64,000 nt of DNA from positions 52,069 through 116,068 of the forward strand of contig CACIWZ010000004.1 in assembly GCA_902590505.1 (NCBI GenBank). The letters run 5' to 3'. The DNA comes from an uncultured Pelagibacteraceae bacterium (lineage in GTDB: Bacteria > Pseudomonadota > Alphaproteobacteria > Pelagibacterales > Pelagibacteraceae). Of this stretch, positions 40,226 through 49,296 are shown piece after piece (within the stretch, counting starts at the first letter, position 1; the number at the start of each line of letters is the position of its first letter). The translations under genes were made by a program, and so were the position numbers. The notes beneath the pieces were generated by a model. That model did not search any database. It was not told the DNA's origin and saw only the letters and a program-made list of their open reading frames with translations.

Positions 40226-41406
40226 AAATTATTACAAATTTTTTTTACTTGCTTATAGAAGTCATTTTTTGCGTAAAAAAAATTTATTTTACTTCTTTTA
40301 GCACATAATTCGTCTGAAATTTTATCACCTATCATAAAACTATTTTGCTTATCAACTATCCAATTTTTAAATATATTTTTTATCATTTGATTACCTGGTT
40401 TTCGTAAAGAGCTTTTTCTTTTGTATCTTTTTATTTTACCTTTAGGGTGAAAAGGACAATATTGGACATCGTTAAAATATATATTATTTTTTGACAAATA
40501 ATTTTTAAGATAAATATGAAGTTTTTTAAAATCAGACTCTTTGTAATGTCCTTTTGCTATGCCAGCTTGATTGGTAATTAAAAAAATATAGTAATTTTTT
40601 TTAATGAGATATCTTAATCCTTTCAACACTCCTTTTCTAAACTTAAAATCTTTTTTTTTATAAACATAACCGCTATCATAATTAATTACTCCATCTCTGT
40701 CTAAAAATACGGCCGGTTTATAAAAATATCTTTTTAATTTTTTATGTGCAGATCGTATATATTTTGGTGTGCCTATATCCAAAAAAAATTTTTTATATTT
40801 TTTCGCTGTTAGTTTTTTATTTTGAATAAACTTTGGCAATAAATCATCTTCCAAAGATAATGGTTCATTTTTTAAATATCTAAATATTTTTTTTCTAAAA
40901 AAATATACACCTCCATTCATCAGCATACTTTTTCTTTTATAAATCAAAGTACCGCTATTTATACTCAGATTATTTAATTTATAATTATTCGTATTTTTGT
41001 CCATCGAAGTAAGCGCTAAAGAACCAATTCTTTGTTTACTTATGGATTTTAAAAAATTGATTAAATCAATGTCAAAAATAGTGTCTCCATTAACAAGAAT
41101 AAAATCTTTAACTTTAGATTTTAATTTAAATAGGGCACCTCCAGTTCCCATAAACTTTTTTTCTTTAAGACAAATTATTTTTGTAAAATTGAAAGTTTTA
41201 TTATGAAATTTTTTAAATATGATATCACTTTTATAACCTGTTAAAATGTAAATTTTATCTATAGGATATTTTGTATAAATATTAATTAAATATTGTAAAA
41301 AATGAATATTTTTAAATTTTACCATAGGTTTTGGAAAATTATTTGTAAACTTTTTAATTCTTGAACCTTTACCACCCGCCAGAATTGCTAAACTTAAATT
41401 TTTCAT
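40222..41406 (-). CDS. Fused sugar-1-phosphate nucleotidyltransferase and HAD phosphatase (HddC-GmhB type)
   Basis: 394 residues in two domains. Residues 1-225 form a nucleotidyltransferase with LAILAGGKGSRIKKFTNNFPKPMV, FILVNGDTIFDID and FFLDIGTPKYIRSA. Residues 230-394 form an HAD phosphatase of the GmhB type: AVFLDRDGVINYDSGYV, FLITNQAGIAKGHY, the zinc-site CPFHPKGK and MIGDKISDEL. Together these catalyse removal of the 7-phosphate and activation of a heptose 1-phosphate. With the HddA-like kinase this points to an NDP-heptose. Lying opposite the rest of the sugar genes, it is probably transcribed together with rmlA and rmlB, 39 bases downstream of rmlA. Confidence 0.87.
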   Translation of the reverse strand: MKNLSLAILAGGKGSRIKKFTNNFPKPMVKFKNIHFLQYLINIYTKYPIDKIYILTGYKSDIIFKKFHNKTFNFTKIICLKEKKFMGTGGALFKLKSKVKDFILVNGDTIFDIDLINFLKSISKQRIGSLALTSMDKNTNNYKLNNLSINSGTLIYKRKSMLMNGGVYFFRKKIFRYLKNEPLSLEDDLLPKFIQNKKLTAKKYKKFFLDIGTPKYIRSAHKKLKRYFYKPAVFLDRDGVINYDSGYVYKKKDFKFRKGVLKGLRYLIKKNYYIFLITNQAGIAKGHYKESDFKKLHIYLKNYLSKNNIYFNDVQYCPFHPKGKIKRYKRKSSLRKPGNQMIKNIFKNWIVDKQNSFMIGDKISDELCAKRSKINFFYAKNDFYKQVKKICNNF

Positions 41407-41444
41407 TAATTTAATAAAGTTTATTTTGATTTGAGTAAATTAAC

Positions 41445-42308
41445 TTAAAAAAGGCCTCTAAGATATTTTGAATAATCACAATTACCATAAAATGAAATCG
41501 CCTCTCTAAGATTATTTTTGTTTATCCATTTATTTAAAAAAGCGATTTCCTCTAAGCATGCTATTTTTAAACCTTGTCTTTTTTCTATTGCAGAAACAAA
41601 TAAAGACGTTTGATTAAAATCTTCAATTGTACCAGCGTCTAACCAAGCAGCACCTCTACCTAACGCTTCAGTTTTAAGTAAATTATTTTTTTTATACATT
41701 TTAAGTAAATCTATAATCTCCAATTCATTTCTTTTTGAATTTTTTAAACTTAAAGTTTTTTTAACTACAGAATTGTCAAAAAAATATAATCCTGTGATAG
41801 CTAAATTAGAATTAGTATTTGTTGGTTTTTCTATTAAGCTCACAATTTTTTTTCCTTTTAAAGTAACTACCCCAAATCTACTTGGATTTTTTACTGGATA
41901 TGAAAAGATTATTGCACCTTTTTTTAATTTGGATGCCCTTTTAAGTTTTTCAGATAGGCTTTGCCCATAGAAAAAGTTATCACCTAAAATCAAAGATATA
42001 TTATCTTTACCAATAAACTTTTTTCCTATTTTAAATGCATCCGGAAGACCTCTTGGTTTGTCTTGTTCTGCATAGGTAATTTTAACACCAAAATTCTGTC
42101 CATTAAGTAAGATTTTTTTAAATTGATTTGTAGTACCTTTATTTACAATTATTAAAATCTCTTTAATTCCAGCTAACATTAAAATTGAAAGCGGATAATA
42201 AATTAAAGGTTTATCGTAAACTGGAAGTAATTGCTTATTAGTTGTTTTTGTTAATGGACTCATTCTAGTTCCTAGGCCACCCGCTAATATTATTCCCTTT
42301 TTGATCAT
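41445..42308 (-). CDS. rmlA: Glucose-1-phosphate thymidylyltransferase
   Basis: 287 residues. GIILAGGLGTRMSPLTKTTNKQLLPVYDKPLIYYPLS is the signature of RmlA. Others are LILGDNFFYGQ, EKPTNTNSNLAITGLYFFD and ALGRGAAWLDAGT. It makes dTDP-glucose from dTTP and glucose-1-phosphate. It overlaps rmlB by four bases. No rmlD is present, and the RmlC-like gene sits in the other cluster, so the product may go to an amino sugar rather than rhamnose. Confidence 0.95.
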   Translation of the reverse strand: MIKKGIILAGGLGTRMSPLTKTTNKQLLPVYDKPLIYYPLSILMLAGIKEILIIVNKGTTNQFKKILLNGQNFGVKITYAEQDKPRGLPDAFKIGKKFIGKDNISLILGDNFFYGQSLSEKLKRASKLKKGAIIFSYPVKNPSRFGVVTLKGKKIVSLIEKPTNTNSNLAITGLYFFDNSVVKKTLSLKNSKRNELEIIDLLKMYKKNNLLKTEALGRGAAWLDAGTIEDFNQTSLFVSAIEKRQGLKIACLEEIAFLNKWINKNNLREAISFYGNCDYSKYLRGLF

Positions 42309-43318
42309 CTTTTTTTTCCTAATCGTTCCTTGAAATTTTTATTTCTAATAAATTTGTAAAAGTCCTTATTATTTTTATACCAGTCTAAAGTGTTACTTAA
42401 ACCCTCATTTATCTTAACTTTAGGTTTCCATTTTAATTTATTATTAATTTTACTACTATTTAAAGCATAACGAAGATCATGGCCAGGTCTATCTTTTATA
42501 TAAATTATTTTTGATTTATCGCTGTAATAATTATTTTTTTTTGCAATAGAGATAATTTTTTTAATTAGGTCAATATTTCTAAAATTATGTTTAGTTCCAA
42601 TGTTGTAAGTTTGGCCATTTCTACCTTTAAGATAAATTTTTAATAAAGCCTCACAATGATCTTGAACATATATCCATTCACGTGTGTTTTGACCACGTCC
42701 ATAAAGTGGTAAATTTTTTTTATTAAATATATTAAAAATAATTTTTGGTATTAATTTTTCTGGGTTTTGTCTTGGTCCGTAATTATTGCAGCAATTAGTT
42801 ATTATAGCATTTAAATCATAAGTGTTTATATAAGATTGAATAAGATGGTCAGCAGCAGCTTTCGTTGCAGCATATGGATTCTTTGGTTTATATGCTGTTT
42901 TTTCATCAGCTCTAGAATTTTTTTTGATGCTTCCATACACCTCGTCTGTTGAAACATGAATTAATTTTACATTTCTATTCTCTAATAAAATTTCTAACAA
43001 TGAATGTATTCCAATTATATTAGTTTTTAAAAAATTATTTGAGGAGTCAATAGATCTATCAACATGTGTCTCAGCTGCCAAGTTGAATATACAGTTAGGT
43101 TTATATCTTTTTATAATTTTTGATAATTTTTTTTTTTCAATTATATCTAATTTAAAAAATTTATAATTTTTATTTTTTTTAATATCTTTAATATTATAAA
43201 AGTTTGATGAATAACTTATTTTATCTACATTGATTACTTTATGGCCTGAGTTAATTAAATATTCAACTAAATTACTTCCAATAAAACCGAGTCCACCAGT
43301 TACTAAAAATTTAGCCAT
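42305..43318 (-). CDS. rmlB: dTDP-glucose 4,6-dehydratase
   Basis: 337 residues. TGGLGFIGSNLVEYLI, HVSTDEVYGSI and the active-site YAATKAAADHLIQSY are diagnostic, as are NCCNNYGPRQNPEKLIP and the DHCEALL region. It converts dTDP-glucose to dTDP-4-keto-6-deoxyglucose. It is directly after the aminotransferase gene with no gap, giving an operon of aminotransferase, rmlB, rmlA. Confidence 0.95.
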   Translation of the reverse strand: MAKFLVTGGLGFIGSNLVEYLINSGHKVINVDKISYSSNFYNIKDIKKNKNYKFFKLDIIEKKKLSKIIKRYKPNCIFNLAAETHVDRSIDSSNNFLKTNIIGIHSLLEILLENRNVKLIHVSTDEVYGSIKKNSRADEKTAYKPKNPYAATKAAADHLIQSYINTYDLNAIITNCCNNYGPRQNPEKLIPKIIFNIFNKKNLPLYGRGQNTREWIYVQDHCEALLKIYLKGRNGQTYNIGTKHNFRNIDLIKKIISIAKKNNYYSDKSKIIYIKDRPGHDLRYALNSSKINNKLKWKPKVKINEGLSNTLDWYKNNKDFYKFIRNKNFKERLGKKR

Positions 43319-44461
43319 TTAAACAATTTTATTAATTAAATCTGCAATATATTTTGCTTTATTAAAAGAAACTTTGTGATGAACTGGAATTGCTAAATAC
43401 TTATTTTCCACATAGTCCATATTAGGATATTTTTTACCTTTAACAAATTTTTTAAAAATAGAGTATTTGTCATTTCTAAAATGAACTTGATTAGTTTCTA
43501 TTCTTTTCTCTCTCAATTTTTTCTGAATAAAATCTTTCTTTTTAGAAATAATAGTAAAAAGCCAGGCAGCATGAGTTCTTTTGCCATCATCTTTATTTAC
43601 GCAAATAATATTTTTATTATTACTTAATTTTTCAAGATAAATATTAAAAATATTTTTTCGATGATTAAGTATCTTTTTAAAATCTTTTAGACCCTCTAAG
43701 CCTACAGATGCTCCAAGATCAGTCATTTGATATTTGTAACCAATTTCAAAAATGTCATTTTCCCATGTAGCTTTTTGTTTCTTTTCTCTATCAATTCCAA
43801 ACCATCTAATTCTTTTTGCTTTTTTAATCATTTTTTTATTTTTCATACACAGCATACCACCATCTGCAGTTGTAATATGTTTTATTGCTTGAAAACTAAA
43901 CATAGTAAAATCACTTATGCTTCCTATAGGCTTACCTTTGTAAGTCGCCCCTAGCGCATGAGCCGCATCTTCAATAAGTGGAATTTTATATTTTTTTGTT
44001 AATTCATGTAATTCATCAAGGTCACAAGGTAAACCACCGTAATGCATACAAATTACTGCTTTTGTTTTTTTTGTGATAAGTTTCTTCACACTCTCAACAC
44101 TTATGTTCATTGTTTGTGGATCTATATCTGCAAACTTGATTTTAACACCCATGTATAGGAAAGGGATATTTGTTGCAGTACAAGTAAATAATGGAGCAAT
44201 AACTTCGTCACCTTTTTTTAAACCTGATAATATATATGATAAATGAAGCGCGTCTGTGCCAGAACCAGTGGCCAAGCAATAATTTTTTTTTCCAAACATG
44301 GACTTAAATTTTAATTCAAACTTATCTACTAATGGTCCTTGACCAATCCATCTGCCAGATAATACTTTTTTAACATTTTTAAATGAATTTTTTGAGACAT
44401 ATGGATGAAATAAAACAGTGCCTTCGTTTAGTTTCATTAATGGTATTTCTCTAAATGACAT
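43319..44461 (-). CDS. DegT/DnrJ/EryC1/StrS sugar aminotransferase
   Basis: 380 residues. The PLP lysine is present in FSFQAIKHITTADGGML near residue 190, so this is a true aminotransferase, unlike the His variant upstream in the window. Other motifs are LATGSGTDALHLSYIL, EVIAPLFTCTATNIPFL, IEDAAHALGATYKGKPIGS and the RIRWFGI loop. It should aminate the 4-keto (or 3-keto) group of the RmlB product to form a dTDP-amino-dideoxy sugar. First gene of its operon; the ATG is 92 bases from that of the divergent glycosyltransferase. Confidence 0.88.
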   Translation of the reverse strand: MSFREIPLMKLNEGTVLFHPYVSKNSFKNVKKVLSGRWIGQGPLVDKFELKFKSMFGKKNYCLATGSGTDALHLSYILSGLKKGDEVIAPLFTCTATNIPFLYMGVKIKFADIDPQTMNISVESVKKLITKKTKAVICMHYGGLPCDLDELHELTKKYKIPLIEDAAHALGATYKGKPIGSISDFTMFSFQAIKHITTADGGMLCMKNKKMIKKAKRIRWFGIDREKKQKATWENDIFEIGYKYQMTDLGASVGLEGLKDFKKILNHRKNIFNIYLEKLSNNKNIICVNKDDGKRTHAAWLFTIISKKKDFIQKKLREKRIETNQVHFRNDKYSIFKKFVKGKKYPNMDYVENKYLAIPVHHKVSFNKAKYIADLINKIV

Positions 44462-44552
44462 AAAATTTATTTATCATAGCGATAAAAACAATACAAATGT
44501 ATAGTGAAATATTTATTTATATAGTTTATTAATATTCAAACTTAATTATTAA

Positions 44553-45422
44553 ATGAGTCTAAAAAAAGATCTAACTATAATATTTGTTTCATTTTATTCT
44601 AAAAATCTAATTGAAAAACCAATTTCTCAAATAAACAATGATATTCCTATCATTGTTGTTGAAAATTCACTGGATGTTTCATTAAAAAAAAAATTAGAGA
44701 GTAAATATCCAAATGTTACAGTAATCATACCTGATGAAAATACCGGGAATGGGGGTGGAGCAAATATTGGATTAAGATTAGTCAAAACTAAGTATGCTTT
44801 TTACTTAGATGTTGATGTTATTTTAGAAACTTCCACTATAGATAATTTGTATAAATGTGCTCAAAATTATAATGATTTTTCAATACTAGCGCCACGCATA
44901 GAAGGTGTAAATTACAAAAATGAGTATTATGTAAAAAAAAATGTTTCCCCTAATGTTCATAGTATGAATTTTGTAACTGGATGTGCTCTTTTTTTTAATA
45001 TGAGTGCACTTGATGTAATTGGAAAATTTGATGAAAAAATTTTTTTATATTACGAAGAAAATGATCTTTATTTAAGAAGTCTTAAAAAAGATTTTAAAAT
45101 TTATCTTGTTGAAAATTCTTTAATCAAACATATTGGAAATGCATCAACTGATCTTATAGATAAAAGGGATATTGAGATTAGTCGTAATTGGCACTTCATG
45201 TGGTCTACTTTTTATTTTCATTTAAAGCATTATGGTTTAATTGTTGCATATTATAAAACATTTTTTAAACTTTTATCTGCATCATTTAAATATTTTGTTT
45301 ATTCAATCTTAGGAAAAAGTACTCTTAGAAAAATATATTTTGCCAGAATAAGTGGCATTTTGAATGCAATGATGGGAAAGAAATCTTGGTTTAGGACAAA
45401 AATTGATAAAGGTATTGATTAA
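44553..45422 (+). CDS. Family 2 glycosyltransferase
   Basis: 289 residues. A GT-A fold with IIFVSFYSKNLIEKPI, IPDENTGNGGGANIGL, the metal-binding DVDVIL (YFYLDVD-like), FVTGCALFFNMSAL and FDEKIFLYYEENDLYLRSLK. This resembles rhamnosyltransferases of the WbbL kind. The C-terminal 70 residues are amphipathic and likely membrane-associated. It probably adds one of the deoxy or amino sugars made nearby to a surface chain. Confidence 0.88.
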   Translation: MSLKKDLTIIFVSFYSKNLIEKPISQINNDIPIIVVENSLDVSLKKKLESKYPNVTVIIPDENTGNGGGANIGLRLVKTKYAFYLDVDVILETSTIDNLYKCAQNYNDFSILAPRIEGVNYKNEYYVKKNVSPNVHSMNFVTGCALFFNMSALDVIGKFDEKIFLYYEENDLYLRSLKKDFKIYLVENSLIKHIGNASTDLIDKRDIEISRNWHFMWSTFYFHLKHYGLIVAYYKTFFKLLSASFKYFVYSILGKSTLRKIYFARISGILNAMMGKKSWFRTKIDKGID

Positions 45423-45449
45423 AATGAATTTAAAATATAATTGAATTTT

Positions 45450-46331
45450 ATGTCAAAAAATAAAATCATTGTAACTGGAGGAGCCGGATTTGTAGGAACC
45501 AATCTAATAACTTTGTTACTAAAAAAAACAAAGTTTAAAATTATAAGCGTTGATAATTATTCTTCAGGCTCAAAAAAAAATCATATTAAGAATTCTAGAG
45601 TTAAATATTTGAAAAGTGACACAAAAAATATCTCAAAAGTAATAAAAAAACCAAAAGAAATTCAATCTGTTTTTCATTTTGGGGAATTCGCGAGAATTTA
45701 TCAAAGCTTCTTAAATATGAATAGATGCATTGAATATAATACAATTGGTTCAAATGCTGTTTTTAATTTTTGTTTAGAAAATAAAATTAAACTAATTTAT
45801 TCTGCTACTTCCGCATCACTTGGTAATAAGGGGAAAGATAAACATTTATCTCCTTATGCTTTTAGTAAAGCTCAAAATTTAGAATTATTAGAGAATTTAA
45901 AAAAATGGTATAAATTTAAGTATGAGGTTATCTATTTTTATAATGTTTATGGACCTCATCAAATTTGTAAGGGACCAATGTCTACTGTGATAGGAATATT
46001 CGAAGATCATTACAAGAAAAGAAAAGCCTTGCCAGTTGTAAAACCAGGTTCACAAACCAGAAGGTTCACTCATATATTTGATACCGTAAATATTTGCTAT
46101 TTAGCTTGGAAAAAAAATCTATGCAGACACTACAGTATTTCAAACATAAAATCTTATTCAATTATTGATGTAGCAAAAATGTTTAAATTTAAAATTAAAT
46201 TTTTACCAAAAAGAGCTGGTGAGAGATACGCATCAGCTTTAACTAATAAAAATCTGTCAAATAAAATTTTCAAATATTTTGGAAGTACTAAACTTAAAGA
46301 TTATATTTCAGATTTCTTAAAATATAACTAG
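45450..46331 (+). CDS. NAD-dependent epimerase/dehydratase (extended SDR)
   Basis: 293 residues from ATG 45450; the frame is open from a TTG at 45441. TGGAGFVGTNLITLLL is the NAD motif, YSATSASLGNK and SPYAFSKAQNLELL are the active-site Ser and Y-x-x-x-K, and NVYGPHQICKGPMSTVIGIF is a substrate loop. It resembles UDP-glucose 4-epimerase or sugar-nucleotide dehydratases without clear assignment. It ends in a four-base overlap with the convergent apt gene. Confidence 0.84.
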   Translation: MSKNKIIVTGGAGFVGTNLITLLLKKTKFKIISVDNYSSGSKKNHIKNSRVKYLKSDTKNISKVIKKPKEIQSVFHFGEFARIYQSFLNMNRCIEYNTIGSNAVFNFCLENKIKLIYSATSASLGNKGKDKHLSPYAFSKAQNLELLENLKKWYKFKYEVIYFYNVYGPHQICKGPMSTVIGIFEDHYKKRKALPVVKPGSQTRRFTHIFDTVNICYLAWKKNLCRHYSISNIKSYSIIDVAKMFKFKIKFLPKRAGERYASALTNKNLSNKIFKYFGSTKLKDYISDFLKYN

Positions 46332-46855
46332 TGTCCTGGAAATTCTATCAAACTATGGGTTTTATATCCTTTTTTATTTAATAGTTTATTGCCAGGTAAA
46401 TCAAAAAGGTTAATAACAAAAATAAAACCAGCAACCTTTCCTCCAGATATTTCAACCAGTTTTGCTGCAGCTTCAGCGGTACCACCAGTTGCAATTAAAT
46501 CATCTATAATAAGAATTTTTTCATTCTCAGAAATCGAGTCTTTATGTACTTCTATAGTAGCTTTTCCATATTCTAGCTCAAAGTCAACCGAGTGAGTTTC
46601 TGCAGGTAACTTATTTTTTTTTCTTAATAGAACAAAAGGCTTACTAAGTTGATATGATACAGTAGAAGCAAAAACAAATCCTCTAGACTCTATGGCGGCA
46701 ACCTTATCAAATTGAATTTTTTTTGATAATTCAATAATCTTATCGTTAGTGTACTTAAATGCCTCTGCATTCTTGATTAAAGTAGTAATATCCCGGAACA
46801 AAATACCTTTCTTAGGATAGTCGGGTATTGATCTAATATATTTTTTTAAGTCCAT
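46328..46855 (-). CDS. apt: Adenine phosphoribosyltransferase
   Basis: 175 residues. The PRPP-binding loop is LIIDDLIATGGTAEAAAKLVE, with IRSIPDYPKKGILFRDITTLI at the start and AAIESRGFVFASTVSYQL in between. It converts adenine plus PRPP to AMP in the cytoplasm. It is divergent from mtnP, whose reaction releases adenine; the two starts are 41 bases apart, a functional pair with one regulatory region. Confidence 0.95.
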   Translation of the reverse strand: MDLKKYIRSIPDYPKKGILFRDITTLIKNAEAFKYTNDKIIELSKKIQFDKVAAIESRGFVFASTVSYQLSKPFVLLRKKNKLPAETHSVDFELEYGKATIEVHKDSISENEKILIIDDLIATGGTAEAAAKLVEISGGKVAGFIFVINLFDLPGNKLLNKKGYKTHSLIEFPGH

Positions 46856-46896
46856 AATTTTGCTTCAAGTTCTAGCAAAAAAGCATTAATAATTAA

Positions 46897-47778
46897 ATGA
46901 TGAAAAAAAGAAAGCTCGGGATAATTGGAGGAAGTGGTCTCTATAAAATGGAGGGTTTTGAAAAAACAAAATGGAAAAAAATTAATACTCCTTGGGGAAA
47001 ACCCTCAGATGAAATCTTACTAGCAAGTATTGGAAAAGAAGAAATTTGCTTTATTCCTAGACATTCTCGAGGCCACAAAATAAATCCAAGTAATATAAAT
47101 TTTAGAGCCAACATTGATGCGATGAAACAATTAGGGGTTACAGATATAATTTCAGTATCAGCTGTAGGATCATTAAAAGAGAATTTGGAACCAGGAAAAT
47201 TTGTTATTGTAGATCAATTTATTGATAGAACTTTTTCTAGAGTTAAAACATTTTTTAATGAAGAAATAGTTGCCCACGTCTCAATGGCAAAGCCAACAAG
47301 TGTTGGACTTTCCAAATGTTGTGAAGCTGCATTAAAAAAACTGAATATTTCTCATCAAGTTGGAGGTACTTATGTTGTTATGGAGGGACCTCAATTTTCT
47401 ACACTAGCAGAATCAAACTTATATAGGACATGGGGTGCAGACGTAATTGGTATGACTAATATGCCTGAAGCTAAATTAGCACGAGAGGCAGAAATTAGGT
47501 ATTCTACTGTTGCTATGGTGACCGACTACGATTGTTGGCACCCAGATCATGACGAGGTTGACGTAAGTATGGTAATCCAAACTTTGATGAAAAATGCAGC
47601 TAACGCTCAAAATATGATTAAAGAAATTATAAAGACTTTTAAAGATTATTCCGTTGAAAAAGATCCTGCTAATGATTGTTTAGATGTTGCAATCATAACA
47701 GACCCAAAATTAAGAACAAAAAAAACAATAAAAAAATTAAAGAATATTGCTGGAAGAGTTTTAAATAAAAAAAAATAA
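46897..47778 (+). CDS. mtnP: 5'-methylthioadenosine phosphorylase
   Basis: 293 residues. GIIGGSGLYKMEGF, RHSRGHKINPSNINFRANI, VVMEGPQFSTLAESNLYRTWGADVIGMTNMPEAKLAREAEI and the YDCWHPDHDEVDV motif are those of MTA phosphorylase. It splits MTA to adenine and 5-methylthioribose-1-phosphate. The starts ATG 46897 and ATG 46900 are equally possible. It leads an operon with a tautomerase, mtnA, a hydrolase, a class II aldolase and the speD-speE fusion. Confidence 0.93.
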   Translation: MMKKRKLGIIGGSGLYKMEGFEKTKWKKINTPWGKPSDEILLASIGKEEICFIPRHSRGHKINPSNINFRANIDAMKQLGVTDIISVSAVGSLKENLEPGKFVIVDQFIDRTFSRVKTFFNEEIVAHVSMAKPTSVGLSKCCEAALKKLNISHQVGGTYVVMEGPQFSTLAESNLYRTWGADVIGMTNMPEAKLAREAEIRYSTVAMVTDYDCWHPDHDEVDVSMVIQTLMKNAANAQNMIKEIIKTFKDYSVEKDPANDCLDVAIITDPKLRTKKTIKKLKNIAGRVLNKKK

Positions 47779-47782
47779 TTTA

Positions 47783-48229
47783 ATGCCAACATATACCGTA
47801 AAATGTTCGAATTTTAATCTCTCTCATAAACAAAAAAATTCATTGGCCAATGATATTTCAAATACTCATAGTAAATTCACAGGTGCAAACACTTTCTTTG
47901 CTCAAGTAATATTTCAAAAAAATGAAAAAAATTCTCATTATATGGGAGGTAAATTAGTTAAGACGAAAGAAATTTTTTTAAATGGACAAATAAGATCTGG
48001 GCGTACTGCAAAAGTTAAAAAACAATTAATTTTAGGGCTAAGAAAAATTTTAATTAAAAATACTAACTTAAGAAAAGAAAATGTTTGGGTGTATTTGGAA
48101 GATTTGTTGCCAGATCAAATGATTGAATATGGAGAAGTTTTACCTAAATCAGGGCAAGAAAAAAAATGGTTTAATTCTTTAAATCAAAGTTTGAGAGAAA
48201 GATTGAGAAAAATGGAAAAAAGAAAATGA
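47783..48229 (+). CDS. Tautomerase-superfamily protein in the MTA operon
   Basis: 148 residues beginning MPTYTVKCSNFNLSHKQKNS. Removal of Met leaves Pro1, the catalytic base of the 4-oxalocrotonate tautomerase/MSAD group, and FFAQVIFQKNE and the VWVYLEDLLPDQMIEYGEVLP segment support the fold. The length is about that of the fused-type members. Lying between mtnP and mtnA, with a four-base overlap to mtnA, it probably acts on an intermediate or product of MTA breakdown; this is only inferred from context. Confidence 0.78.
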   Translation: MPTYTVKCSNFNLSHKQKNSLANDISNTHSKFTGANTFFAQVIFQKNEKNSHYMGGKLVKTKEIFLNGQIRSGRTAKVKKQLILGLRKILIKNTNLRKENVWVYLEDLLPDQMIEYGEVLPKSGQEKKWFNSLNQSLRERLRKMEKRK

Positions 48230-49296
48230 AAATAGAAGGGAAGTCTTACAAAACAATTTGGTTTGAGAATAATTTAGTTAAAATTATTGATCAAACAAAA
48301 CTACCTCATAAGTTTATAATTAAAGACTTAAAAAGTGTAAAAGACGCTATTAATGCCATTAAAACAATGGAAGTAAGAGGAGCTCCATTAATTGGAGCAA
48401 CAGCTGCTTACGGTTTAGTTTTATCAATAATAGAAAAAAATGATTTGTCCTTTCTAAAAAAATCTAGTGAAGAATTAATTGCATCAAGACCCACTGCAAT
48501 TAATCTTAAGTGGGCAGTAGACAGAATGATGAAAAAATTATCTGGAGTAAACGATAAAGATATCTTGAAAATAGCTTTAGACGAAGCAAAGGCAATCGCA
48601 GAAGAGGATGAAAAATTTTGCAAAAATATTGGTCTGAATGGTCTTAAAATTATCGAAGACATTTCTAATAAAAAAAAAGATACAGTAAATATTTTAACAC
48701 ACTGTAATGCAGGATGGTTAGCTACTATTGACTGGGGGACAGCTACTTCACCAATATATCACGCACATCAAAAAGGAATTAAAGTACATGTTTGGGTTGA
48801 TGAGACAAGACCGCGAAACCAAGGAGCTAACTTAACCTCTTATGAATTAAACGAAGAAGGAATATCAAACACCGTAATCACAGATAATGCTGGCGGTATA
48901 TTAATGCAAAGGGGACAAGTAGATATGTGTATTGTTGGAACTGATAGAACTTTATCAAACGGTGACGTTTGTAATAAAATAGGAACATATTTAAAAGCTT
49001 TATCCGCTAAAGATAATAATGTTCCTTTTTATGTTGCTTTACCTAGCTCAACTATAGACTGGAGTATTAAAGACCATAAACAAATTCCCATAGAAGAAAG
49101 AAATTCAGAGGAACTATCTCATGTTGAGGGAATTGATGAAAATAATGAAATTAAAAAAGTGAGAATTTACCCACAAAAAAGCAAGTCTTTAAATCTAGCC
49201 TTCGATGTGACACCTGCTAAACTAGTTACAGGATTAATAACAGAAAAAGGCATTTGTGAAGCATCAGAAAAAGGATTGAAAGGATTATTTAAATGA
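48226..49296 (+). CDS. mtnA: Methylthioribose-1-phosphate isomerase
   Basis: 356 residues of the eIF2B-alpha-like isomerase family. MEVRGAPLIGATAAYGL, RPTAINLKWAVDRMM, ILTHCNAGWLATIDWGTA (catalytic Cys), VWVDETRPRNQGANLT and IVGTDRTLSNGDVCNKIGTY (catalytic Asp) are all present. It converts 5-methylthioribose-1-phosphate to methylthioribulose-1-phosphate. Overlaps with the genes on both sides show tight coupling. Confidence 0.95.
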   Translation: MKIEGKSYKTIWFENNLVKIIDQTKLPHKFIIKDLKSVKDAINAIKTMEVRGAPLIGATAAYGLVLSIIEKNDLSFLKKSSEELIASRPTAINLKWAVDRMMKKLSGVNDKDILKIALDEAKAIAEEDEKFCKNIGLNGLKIIEDISNKKKDTVNILTHCNAGWLATIDWGTATSPIYHAHQKGIKVHVWVDETRPRNQGANLTSYELNEEGISNTVITDNAGGILMQRGQVDMCIVGTDRTLSNGDVCNKIGTYLKALSAKDNNVPFYVALPSSTIDWSIKDHKQIPIEERNSEELSHVEGIDENNEIKKVRIYPQKSKSLNLAFDVTPAKLVTGLITEKGICEASEKGLKGLFK

